Below are positions 13,238-24,650 of a stretch of DNA of 64,000 nucleotides, piece by piece. This stretch comes from Viscum album (Eukaryota; Streptophyta; Magnoliopsida; Santalales; Viscaceae). Position 1 is the first letter of the stretch, and every line of letters begins with the position of its first letter. The position numbers and the translations under genes were made by a program. Below the pieces are notes generated by a model that was not told where the DNA came from, ran no database searches, and saw only the letters and a list, made by a program, of their open reading frames with translations. The stretch covers positions 1,548,282,868 to 1,548,346,867 of the forward strand of contig OY728122.1 in the NCBI GenBank assembly GCA_963277665.1, given 5' to 3'.

Positions 13238-13536
13238 TATCAGTTAATGTAAGGAAAAGTGATAAATTTGAAAATCATGATTTCCCAACACTAGGTATTT
13301 CTAAACCCAATATGATCATAAAATTTATCATATGTTAAAACCAAACAATTCAAGATGTTAATTTCTCCAAAATCACACAAATTAATTAAAAACAATCATT
13401 TTTTTAAAACCTAAAAAAATGAAAACCTTTTTTTGTCCACTCATCTTCAGGAGACTATATAGTATCATCTTCTATAATATACTTAGCTAATTAAAAAATT
13501 GTTTTACCATGCCCCATGATAGGTGTGCATCAAACA

Positions 13537-13554
13537 TGGCAACATTTTTGTGGA
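13537..13554 (+). other. Primer-binding site, unit 2
   Basis: TGGCAACATTTTTGTGGA is recognisable as a decayed tRNA-Asp-type site by position (directly after the LTR) and by TGGC at its start. Confidence 0.5.
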
Positions 13555-13665
13555 GGAAGAGGCACAAAACCAATTAAAAAAATTCATTATTGATTGACTC
13601 ATCGTACAAATAGAAATTTATTTTATTTTGATATAGAAATTAAACACATAATAACAAAATTGTGA

Positions 13666-15110
13666 ATGAAAAAACAACAAATAGATTTTGAAGAAATCAA
13701 TCTCACCAATTCAAAAGATACCTTGAGTGAAAACATTGAACTTGTAATAATGGTTTTAAATCCCAAACAAACGTTATGTGACATCTTGCCACCAAAAAAT
13801 TCAATCAAGAAACCAACTAGTAGTACATACCTTGGAAAATGATTTTCTTCTATTAATTAACATGATCCAAGTGATTTATAAATTTCATGGTCTTGGTGTA
13901 GACCCGAATCGATATATCAAAGAATTCACCTATGGCTACAAAAGCTTCAATCCTTGTGGAGTCATGGAAGAGCATGTGAAGTGGATGGAATTACAATTCT
14001 CACTAGAGGTACAAGTGAAGGAATGGATGTAAAATCAGAAACTGAGGGAGTTCTGTGACTGAGAGGATCTAAAAAATGCTTATGAAAATTATTCTTATCA
14101 AAATCTAGGAGTACTACAACAAAAAAGGTGATTTATGTCATACATCAATCAAATAGTGAAACCCTCTAGGAATACTGGTATCGTTTCAAAAAGCATTGTG
14201 AATACTACACACACAATGAAAATAATGAGGAAAAATTCTATTTGTGATTCCACAGGGGATTGCTTGACAATGATATGAATATACTAGATTCCTCATTGGG
14301 AGGATCCCTCATTGACAATTCATAACTAGATATCCTAGTAATGGTTTCATAGATTGTACAAAAGTCGTTGTAGTTTTGTACTTGAGGTACAACCACGACA
14401 TGAATTCATGTGGTTGGAACATATGATTTAGTAGGTTTAATTAGAAACAAAATGGGTGAACTCATAGGTTTAGTGGGAAAATATACATGATCAATTTCAT
14501 GGGACAACAAGGATCGAATTAGTTATGTGGTTTATTCTCATAAAATTATAATTACATTGATCAATGTCTAGAAGTGTGAGGGACCGAAAGTTGTGTTGCA
14601 GCCTATCAGTAAAGGAAAAAAACTGAAAACCGAACCAGGGAACAAGTTTCAAAAAAACCAATCTAGACCACCGTTTCAGTAGTAATATCATAACCTGATA
14701 GCATTCCAACATCCATATAATTATCCCTTCAAACGAATTTCCTAAAATATAGCTTTTTAGAAGAATAATTATGAGCATCCAACCACAAGTGCACATAAGA
14801 CTGATGATTAGCAGCTGAAGACATGATTTATTGGAATAAATTAAAAAATGGACATCATAGATAATCCATTTTCATGAATTATGGATGATATCACAAATAA
14901 CCAAGGTAATATTCCATCATAAACAATTCCAAATCCAAATAATAATGTTAGTGTAATCCCCACATAATGTGGGAAGGAGATCACCCCCCTTGAACAGTGT
15001 GGGGGTGATGATTCGAGGAATCCCTTGGATGTTTTTACTATCCAATGAAAATATGAATTCAATAAAAATAATGGATAAAGAACTAGGATCAAGTAGGAAA
15101 GGATATAAAC
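13666..15110 (+). pseudogene. Unit 2 gag (decayed)
   Basis: The family ATG is kept at 13666-13668. The stretch 13778-14032 (84 codons) keeps KFHGLGVDPN and VKEWM and ends at a TAA where the family has a Tyr codon. The later part is out of frame. At 14980-15009 the gag linker has changed into a perfect 9-bp inverted repeat (ATCACCCCC / GGGGGTGAT, 12-nt loop), which the other units do not have. Confidence 0.75.
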
Positions 15111-16315
15111 ACCATTTCAAAACCAAAAAGGGTGAAAAAAATCCCATCCCCATTCCCATCTCCAATGGATGTGTCAATGAAGGGTGAAGAAGAAGGACTT
15201 CAATAGGATATTCAGATAAACATTTGGAAATTTATATTAACATCCCACTATTTGATGAAATCCAAAAAATCCCTAAATATGAAACTTTTATGAATTATCT
15301 ATGTAAAAAATGAAGCGTGTTTTATTGAAATGAATGAATCCACTTAGAAAGAATCATCTCATCATTGATCACAACACCAATTCCACAGAAATGTAATGAT
15401 ATATGGATATTCTCTATTCCATGTATTATCGGTTTATTAAATTTTATAGATTCACTATTTTATCTTGGTGCTTCAATAACTATGGTGCTGCACTCAATGT
15501 TTTCATCTGTGTAGATTAGAGAACTAAAACAAACTAAAGTGGTTGTAAAATTTGAAAATAGATCAACCATTATCCTAGATGTATTATTGAAGATGTGATC
15601 ATGGGAGTGAGAGGATTAATATTCTTAGCTGACTGTTATTCCATGCCATAGGGGAAGAACAAGGACCCACCCAATCTCCCATCATCCTTGGGAGGCCATT
15701 CCTGAAAACAACAAGGACAATCATCAACATCCATGAATGAACACTCAACAAGGAACTTGGTGTCAGTACAATACACTTCTACATTATTGATACATTGAAA
15801 CATCTTTATCACAATCTCTTACCTTATAATATATCCCATGATGAAGGTGTTGAACCAATTTAAGACTCAGGTATGCTTCATGACTTTTTATCAGTCAGTG
15901 AACTCTTCTTATTTGAATGTTATAATAACCATGAACCTGAAAAATTGGATATCATGTTGGAGGATGAGGTGAAATATGACATTTTTGATGACTTGTTAAA
16001 ATAGAGTGAGATTAAACCAGAGAATATAACCTTAGTAGTTAGAAACAGAAATTCAATATCATTCATTGAACAACCCCCATATCTAGAACGGATGCCTTTT
16101 ACATGTGATTTGAAGTATGCATACAAAAGGTAAGGATATAAATTTATATTAATCATTCCAAATAACTTATCCAATTCACTAGAACAAACATTGGTTGACC
16201 GTTTCAGAAGGAATGTGAAAATTGTAAGATAGAGGTTGGATGATATTCCAAGATTCATCCCTAAGGTATGACCTCATAGGATATTTTTAGAAAGTGATTC
16301 TCGAATAGTTATACA

Positions 16316-16333
16316 ACCTCATAGAGGACTCCA
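16316..16333. repeat. Target-site duplication, left copy
   Basis: ACCTCATAGAGGACTCCA matches the right copy at 16882-16899 at 15 of 18 bases. In intact units this sequence occurs once, at the start of RT, so it was duplicated by the insertion between the two copies. Confidence 0.7.
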
Positions 16334-16881
16334 CCACCAAATATTTTTTTTTATTAAAGACAGTTTGGTGGATAATGTTTAGAAAACCATATAGTGCATC
16401 CCCGCCATTAGACACTATAACACATAACATAATTTTTAAAGACCAACTTGAACCCACTGGGCCTAAATTCCTTAAACAATTTACAGAAATGATTTGTTAA
16501 GTTTTTTCCGGGATCGTCCCTGATAATGTTCTTGAAATGAGAAGCCAGATTACTCCACACATGCTAGAACTCCTCCTTAACAGTTTTCTTTTTATTGAAT
16601 CCTTTTACATGAATTGAGTTCTATTTGTCAATCCAACCACTTTTCTCCTTGTTCATGTTTGCATGAATAAATATTGCATTAATCCTTTCTACAACCTCCT
16701 CAGAAGCATGTATGGGTATCTTAATTTCTGCCATTTCATCCTCTGATTGTAACAGTAACTCCCAAGGATGTTCTCTAATCCCAGCCTCTCTTTCTGGCTC
16801 CACATGCATCCCTCCCACTCCTACATTAATAGTTGAGACTAATTCCCTCTCTCGCACCTCTACTCCCTTTGCACTATCCAT
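16334..16881 (-). mobile_element. LINE-mobilised retroinsertion (truncated transcript copy)
   Basis: These 548 bp are present only in unit 2. Read on the - strand, the insert starts with ATG and is open for 86 codons to a TAG at 16621-16623. The same frame continues with one more stop for about 60 further codons to a TAA, then about 70 nt of 3' sequence, AATAAA and a run of 9 A (16344-16352 on the + strand as T). With direct repeats of 18 bp or a little more on both sides, this is the pattern of target-primed reverse transcription. The protein is acidic and hydrophilic and I do not recognise it. It could be the 3' end of a LINE or a processed pseudogene of a host mRNA. Base composition differs from the flanks. 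Confidence 0.65.
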
Positions 16882-16899
16882 ACCTCAGAGAAGACTCAA
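16882..16899. repeat. Target-site duplication, right copy
   Basis: ACCTCAGAGAAGACTCAA is the copy of the target that continues into the unit 2 reverse transcriptase. Confidence 0.7.
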
Positions 16900-19548
16900 T
16901 ACCACAATTATGGATGTCATTAAGAAAGTGTTTGGGAAATTGATAGATGCTGACATCATTTACCCAATCACTAATCCTCAATGGGTCAGCAGAATTCATG
17001 TACTCCCCTTGAAAACATTCCTGATCACTATTAAAATTGAAATATGAATTGATCCCCATGAGAGTACAAAATACCAGGAGAGTGATTATAGATTATAGGT
17101 AGCTAAATAAAGTTACCAGAAATGTCAACATTCATATTTTTTTCATCAATCTGATGCTTGGATGGTTATGTGGAAAAACTCATTACTCCATTTTAGATGT
17201 GTTCTGAGGATTATTTTAGTTACTGATTGCACCAGAAGACAAGGATAAAATTAAATTAACTTTCCCTTTTGGAACATTCACCTACAAATGGATGTATTTA
17301 GGTCAATGCAATTCTCCATGTACAGTTCTATGATGTATGGTTAGTTATTTATAGGATCACATTGAAGAATTCTTGGAGATTTTTCTTGATTATTTATGTA
17401 TTTTTGGGAATTCATTTGGTAATTGCTTCAGAAATATGGAAATTTTTTTAAAAACATGCACTGCTAATAAAATAGTCATAAATTTTGATAAATTGCATTT
17501 CATGGTCTAAAATGGAATAGTGTTTGGGAACTTAATTTCAGAAAATGGGGTTGATGTTGGTAAATCCAAAATTTATTTAATAAATGACATTCCATTTCCA
17601 ACTAGATTAAAACATGTTATATCCTTTTTAGGGCATGCAGGATTTTACCGAAGATTCATCAAGGATTTTAGTGAGTTATCTATTTCTCACTGGAGATTAC
17701 TTATAAAGGATGAGGAATTTAATTTTGATTTTACATGCAAGGAATAATTATTTTAATTAGAGAAACTATTTATAACAACAATAATAATGCAACCACCAAA
17801 CTGTGATTGTCCTTTAGTGTTTCATTTTTATGCATCCATCCTAGTGGTGGGAGTTTCTCTATCATAGATGATTGATAGATATCCTCAATTCATCTCCTAA
17901 TCATGAAGGACCTTTGATTTTACACAAATAAGTTACACAACAATTGGGTAAGTGTTCCTTGCCATCATTTTTTCATGAGATAAATTCCGTTCATATCTTC
18001 ATGGAACTAAAGTTGTTGTTTTTTCAGATAATGTAGCACTTAGGTACATAATAAAAAATGATGATGCTGAACCAACACTGGTGAAATGGAATATGCTATT
18101 ACAGAACGTAAATTTGGAAATAAAAAGATAATAATGGGACTACAAATCAAGTGGTCGATCATCTGAATCAACTACTCCACATAGTATAAGCATAAATCCC
18201 AAACCAGAACCCACTAAATGATGAGCTTTGGGGAGAACAACTCTACATCGTTATCAGTGAAGTACCATGGTATACCAATATTTTCAACTATATGGTTACA
18301 TCTGGAATACCCATTCATCTACGAACTCATTAAAAAACTTTAGAAAAAGTATGAATTAAGATTTTACATTTCTGCAAACACATTTCTGTGGAATGTTTGT
18401 AATAATAAATTAAAAGAAGATGCTTTCAAAGAAGTTAAATGGAATCAATTTTTTAATTTTGTCATAAATAATATTTCTGGGGTCACCCTGGACCTCAGAG
18501 GACTTGCCATATTTTTTTAGAATCAAGACTCTATTGGCCCAATATATTCAAGGATTTGTATGGATTTTCTAAAAGATGTGAAAAATGAAAATTTAATGGT
18601 TATGTCTTCAAATGAAATGAAATGCCACAAAAACCCATACCATTTTGATTTTTTTTCAAGTATGGGAAATTGAATTCATGGGACCATTCCAAAATTCATT
18701 TAAAAATTCATATTTTATTTTGGTTATAGACAATGCTTCAATATGGGTGGTAGTGAAAGAAATAAGAATAGAAGAAGCCTAAGATGTTTTTGATTTTATG
18801 AGGGATAACATTTTCTAATGGTTTAGTGGGCCATGAGAAATCATTAGGGATGATGGAAATCATTTCAAAAGTATGAAAATGGAATAATTTATAAAGTATT
18901 ATGGTGTACATCATAGAACATCCACACCATAAAATCCCTAAACAAATGTCGAATACGAAGTCTCCAACAGTGAAATAAAATCCATTCTGCAGAAGTTTGT
19001 TCAACCAAACATGAATGACTGGAGCTAAAGGTTAGATAATATCTTATGGGAATGCAAAAAATATTATAAGAAACTTATAGGGATGATCCCCTATTTATCT
19101 ATCTATGGAACATTTTTCCTCCAACCTATGGAGTTGGAGCATAGAAACAACTGGGCAGGTAGGGAGATGAATCAAGACTTTGAGAAATTTGGGATAGAGA
19201 GAAGACTGTAGTTGCTGGAGTTAGAGGAAATCTGAGGTAAATATTTTTGAAAATTCAGTGATCTATAAATAGAGAACTAGGATGGTCCAAGACAAGATGA
19301 TTCATCCAAGAACCTTCAACACTGGAGATCATATGTTACTCTACAAATCCCGAAAGAAGCTTATGTTTGGTAAACATTATTCTATATTGGAAGGCCCCTT
19401 TACTATTATTCAGGTATTCCACTTTGGTTTTGTATGGATAAAAAGTAATGTTTTGGGAACCTATTTAAATAAATGGGTTGAGGCAGAAGATGTTCCATGG
19501 GATCATACCTTATGAAACAATGGAGGAGATCACACTCCTTTACCATGA

Positions 19549-20778
19549 TTATAAATTAAAACCTACCATCTTTCATCATTTTGTAACACATTATTAAATG
19601 TTGTAACTCCATATTTTTATATTTACATAAAAAAATCCATTTACATGCATTGAGGAAACTATATAAATTAAATTATGGGGATTGAATCATTTAGTATAGG
19701 ATTTTTAAAAAATATAATTTTTTTTTGTCGAGCAAACGACATTAATCAAAAGCGCTTATGGGGGGAAACCCTTATTTTTCCAGCCATAGTACACTTGTAT
19801 TCTAGGTCATATACTAATAAGATTGAATATGAATGGACTATAATTTTTTAATTATTATATTTCAGGTCCGTTAATGAATATTTTTCATGGCTGAAAAAAA
19901 GATTGAGCCAATATAAACCCTCAAGATAGGTTGAATGTAGGAAAATAAGCAATTGGGGGATTACACGTTTTGAGGATTAGGTACACACCATGAACGGGTC
20001 AATGCAGAACCTGTATAGCAGAATTAGAAGCATCCAAATGAATGGGGATTAAGAGTTTCAATTATATATTATCCATATTTATACCACAAATTTTTAGTCT
20101 TTAAGAGCATTAATGAGAAAATTCATGCCCACACTTTAATTCATATTTTACTCGATATATCTAGGTGACATGAGATTCAAAGGATTCTAGTGATTCAATG
20201 TTTTATATTTCAATGTTAGTATGATTGAATGATTAAAATGAATAATTTTATTATTAAAATAAGGCATGTATATTTAAATGATGACTCATGATTTGAATAA
20301 ATTATTTGACTCAAGTAAATGAAATTTCCTACTAACATTCATGCTATGAATTTCGTATATTTATGTGAAGGGATTTTTTGTTATTAATAATTCCATGACT
20401 GATTTTGAAATGTTATATTTCATTGTCCCGAAAGGATTTTTAGACCATGTAATTATAATGTATCTTGAAATTATTTCATGAGTGATCTTGTGATGTTTCA
20501 CCAGCTAGAACTGGTAATGGAACATTTCAATGTATTGACTATGTAAAAGAATATTTAAAATGATTGAGTTATCTTATGAAATCCCTTTTCTTTAATGACC
20601 ACCTTTAAATTAATCCTTCATTATCCCTTAGAATCCATGATTGAACATTATTGGAATGCACCAAATTTCATGCCATTTTTATCTATTCCTAACATACCCT
20701 TGGTAATTTACAGCTATATTAATGTTGATGTTTTGGGGTAAAGGGATTCATCGTGGAAGGGATTATATACATTGTATG
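19549..20778 (+). other. 3' non-coding region (unit 2)
   Basis: This is the equivalent of 1084-2301, with no coding signal. The paired motifs read TACACGTTTTGAG and TACACACCATGAA at about 19965-20000. Confidence 0.6.
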
Positions 20779-20793
20779 GAAAAAGTGTGGGGG
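20779..20793 (+). other. Polypurine tract, LTR 3
   Basis: GAAAAAGTGTGGGGG is essentially the family consensus. Confidence 0.68.
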
Positions 20794-21694
20794 TTATATT
20801 TTTGGGTAAATATAATTTCCATTTAAATAATTCATTATACTATATTGTTTTTTCCCTATTGATAAAAAATAATAGAAAAGAAAAAAATGACACAAATGTT
20901 TGAAAAAATGGGTTTGATTTGTTAAAAAATCACCATTTTCTAGACTGATGATCATCTGATTGTATGTGGTTTTGTGATGGATGTCAGGTTCGATCTAATA
21001 ATAACATTAGATGAATGAATGAAAATGTAAAAAATGTATTCAAGAGGTTGTATATATCCTCCAATATTATTTATATGATCATGTCCGGACTAAGAATTTT
21101 TGGGATAGAGGGAATTGCTACATTAAAGGGGAGAATTTCATTACACTTTAATATTGATATCTTTTATATAATAAATATACTAGCATTTTCCATTAGCATT
21201 AATTTGTAAATCATCAAATCCTACCAACCTTAAACTTCAGTGTCATTTAAACCATTATTGCAATGTCCTCATGATTTTATACGTGTTTGGCCTTTACAAT
21301 GTGGAGAAAGTGGTTCATCAACAAGACTATGGATAAGGAACTTGTTAAAATGATGTGAGAATAACTCTACATTAATTTTATCATGAGAGAAGTGATAAAA
21401 TATTCAATTTAGGTTATTCATGACTTGGCATGTTTAAAAATATTGAATTGATGAGAAAGAATTAATGAACCGAGAAGTTTCCTCATATCTCATAGGGGAA
21501 AACTAAAGACATGATTTGATTATTCATATAAAAAATGAGAAATTAAAATGATACTTCATGTGGATCATTGAAATATTGACTTGAAATTGAAAACTGTTTT
21601 ATTTTTTTTACATTGAAATTTGATTATTGGAAGCATTTGATTCCTATAAATTCCATGTGGAGATCATATTTCTAAGGAAAATCATGGTATATGT

Positions 21695-21706
21695 GGGGGG
21701 GGGGGG
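21695..21706 (+). repeat. G homopolymer in LTR 3
   Basis: Twelve consecutive G lie in a region that reads GTGGGG-like in other LTRs. This is probably slippage expansion in this copy. Confidence 0.9.
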
Positions 21707-22117
21707 TATTTGATAGGGTAAATTTATGTTCATATATTAATAATTAATAAGTGTAATTAAATGAAGAATCGTTCAATTTTTGAATCGATTGGATTTTTTT
21801 ACGTTTTATGGAAATAATTGATGAACTCGTGAAAAAAGGATATATAAGTGGATAAATTACATTCCCAAGGGTGCCCCACTGTATTTTATGAGAGAAGCAG
21901 AGCAGATAAATGAGGCCTACACATTGTGTACCTTCCATACATTATGTGACCAAAGTTAAACAGTAAAAAAACATATGATTTTCTCATAGCATTCACATAA
22001 TGTGACGGAGGAAAATACAGAGATGTACACGCCATGCAACCAAAGTACATGTCCAGTACATGGAGACACATAGAAAAAAATTAAACGGATCAATTGTAGG
22101 TTTTGGATGATAAGTCC

Positions 22118-22125
22118 AATAAATA
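22118..22125 (+). promoter_or_regulatory. Degenerate TATA box, LTR 3
   Basis: AATAAATA after AAGTCC is at the promoter position of the LTR, with the same substitution as LTR 1. Confidence 0.45.
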
Positions 22126-23058
22126 AAGACATCCAACAACCATCCAATAGACATGGAGCCAGGTGGGAGCAAAGGGACGCTCGGGGATGGTGACCTTCAA
22201 CATTATTTCTCTTATTTACATTATTCGTTACTTTTAAATGTATCTCTTCTTCTGAATCTTCTCATCTACCCAATCCATGTAAGAGTAGTTTCATTTGAGT
22301 GATTGGGAAGAGGGTGGCTAGACCTATGTGTGTGCTGGCATTCTTGTGCTTGAAATGAATCATATTCCATTTTATTTCACATTCTGGTTTTAATTTTTAT
22401 TTTGGTATTAATTAATGAATGCGGTTGCATTAGGTTTTAAATTTGTTGTTATGAATTGTATGGGTTTATGATCACATATCCCTCCACCCAATTCTAATAT
22501 GTATACGGTAGAACAAGATTAGGGATGAGGGGTGAGTGCTCGACAGTAGTAAGGACATGTGTATTCTAACATGTTGAAAATAGGTTTACTAAGGAACAAA
22601 ATTACAAGGTTATAGGTTGCTAAAATTGTTCAAGGTAACTATTGTAACCCTAATAATATTGGAAGGATGATAGAACAATCTATAGGTATGGACTAGAAAA
22701 TTATCATTATAACTGTTTTTCCCAGGGAGAGAGAAATCTGAATACAAATCTATATCTTATTAGTAAAAGTAAGGAATAAAAATATATTTGAAAACCATGA
22801 TCTCACAACACTTGGACGAGTCGAACCCAATCCGATCACCATCATTATCACATGTTAACACCAATAAATTCAACCTGTTTATTTATCACACAATCATTCA
22901 AATTAATTAAAACCAATTATTTTCCAAAAACCTACAAAATATAACAACCTTATTTTGTGTATATTACTATTTGGAAGACTATTTAGTATCAATTGTTATA
23001 CTATACTTAGGTAATTATAACATTTTCGTAAAATCCCCCATGATAGGTGTTAATCAAA

Positions 23059-23076
23059 TAGGGAACCTTTTCCATG
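23059..23076 (+). other. Primer-binding site, unit 3
   Basis: TAGGGAACCTTTTCCATG is a decayed site at the expected place. The following GCGATGCCTCAAAACC is shared with unit 5 (GCAGTTCCTGAAAACC). Confidence 0.45.
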
Positions 23077-23188
23077 AAGGCGATGCCTCAAAACCATTTA
23101 AAAAAATATCTTCCAAAATAACATTAGTTCAAATATAACTTTTTATAAATTCGATCCTGAAATAGAACACACAATAACCAAATTTAGA

Positions 23189-24650
23189 ATGAAAATTCAT
23201 CCAATATATTTTCAATAAATTAATATATCTAATTCAAGTGATACCTTGTGTGAACACACTGAACCTTTAATAATGGATTTATATCATAACCAAACCATTT
23301 GAGACATCTACGCACCTCAATTTGTCAGTAAAAATAACAAACATGTAGTCCCTTACATATAATATTCTTTTGAACTACGATTTAACAAGATACAAGTGCT
23401 TCCTAAATTTCATTGTCTTGCAGTTGAAGACCTCAATCGACATATCCAAGAAATCACTAATATTTTCTCCAGCTTCAATCCTCAAGGAGTCACGGAAGTG
23501 CATGTGTAGTGGAGGGAATTCCCCATCTCACTAAAGGGTGAAGTGAAGGAATGGTTGTAAAATATCCAATTGGGGGATATTTGTGACAAGGAAGATCATA
23601 AAAGATGCTTCATAAAATGATTCTTCCCAACATCTAGGAGAACTACAATAAAATAGGAGATTTATGTCATACAACTTTCAATTATTGAAACCCTCTATGA
23701 TTACTCGAAACATTTCAAAATGTTCTGTGAAAGCTTCCTGCACCATGAAATGGAAGAGGACTAATTCCTTGTGTTCTTCTACCAATGATTTCTTAACATG
23801 GTCAAGAATATAATACATGCCTCATCGGGAGGAGCCCTCATAGACAGGTTGCTGGAAGGTATTCGAGTTCTGATTGAAATGATTGCACAAAATTCAAAGT
23901 ATTTTGTACCTCGAGGTACGATCACCAATGGAATCAATGAGGTGAGAACATATGATTCAGTTGATTTAATTAGAATGAAATTGGGGGACCTCACCATGAT
24001 TTTGTGACAAATAGTTGTGAAACATGTGAAGGAACAATCGGTACTGAATAATGTATATTGTTTATTCTCTTCTAATTCTCATTATATAGATCATTTTCTA
24101 GAAGGTTAGGGGACATATAGTTATAATGAAACCAATAAGAAAAGTAAATACCAACCACAAAACAATCCAGGGTATGGGTTTCAACAGAACCATGAAAGAC
24201 CACCTTTTCAACCACAATATATGAACCAGATAGCATTCCAACAACCATATAAGTATCCCTTTCGTCAATAATAAACATTCCAACCACCAAATTTCTAAAA
24301 GAAGAATTATGATCAACCATCCACAGGTGCACCGACAACTGATTATCATGTTCATAAGACATGAGTTTTAGGAATAGAAGATAAAATGGACAAAATATAT
24401 GATAAAATTTTAAAGCATTATGGATTCTATCACTGATAACCAAGGTAATATTTCATCACAACAAGTTCCCCCTTCCAAATGAGATTGTTAGTGCAATCAA
24501 AAACTCAAGTAGGAATGATCTCACACCACCTGAACAATGTGAGAATAATGATTCCACAAAACCTCTTTATGTTTTTTATATCAAACCAAAAGATTAACTC
24601 AATAAGAGAAATAGAGATAGAAAAAGGTTTTGGAAGTAAAGGATTGAAAC
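23189..24650 (+). pseudogene. Unit 3 gag (decayed)
   Basis: The family ATG is kept at 23189-23191. The gag domain at 23407-23640 still reads FH.L...EDLNRHIQE and NPQGV, and VKEWL ends in a stop. The open stretch 23798-24007 (69 codons) holds the middle gag segment with ASSGGALI..LLE and VRTYDSVDLIR.K.G.LT, which is only traceable in pieces in the other units. The C-terminal linker is out of frame. Confidence 0.72.

Larger units (their letters stand above)
11276..13536 (+). repeat. LTR 2 of the Athila-type array
   Basis: This is a 2261-bp LTR, ending in CA directly before the primer site. It contains a TATATATA core at 12595 and, at 13206-13237, the best-preserved copy of a U5 hairpin: a 12-bp stem with one bulged G and a 7-nt loop. 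Confidence 0.72.
15111..19548 (+). pseudogene. Unit 2 pol (decayed; split by a retroinsertion)
   Basis: Protease: the active-site Asp is Tyr (TAT at 15461-15463). Reverse transcriptase: its start is split by a 548-bp insertion at 16334-16881; the catalytic box reads FLDY (17382-17393), so the second Asp is lost. The stretch 17520-17747 is open and keeps the intact connection sequence GHAGFYRRFIKDFS. Integrase: the first catalytic Asp is Glu (WEIEF at about 18665), the second is kept. The C-terminal tail is open at 19282-19515, with NTGDHMLLYKS and EGPF, the DNA-binding GPY/F-like module. Without the insertion and one target copy the internal region has the normal length. Confidence 0.8.
20794..23058 (+). 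repeat. LTR 3 of the Athila-type array
   Basis: This is a 2265-bp LTR. It contains a run of 12 G at 21695-21706 where other copies have a few G. The TATA-like core is AATAAATA at 22118, as in LTR 1. Confidence 0.72.

Noticed and set aside
16621..16881. 86-codon ORF as an independent small host gene
   Set aside because: It starts at the exact border of an insertion with target duplications and an A tail, and the same frame continues past its stop; it is better read as a truncated retrotransposed copy.
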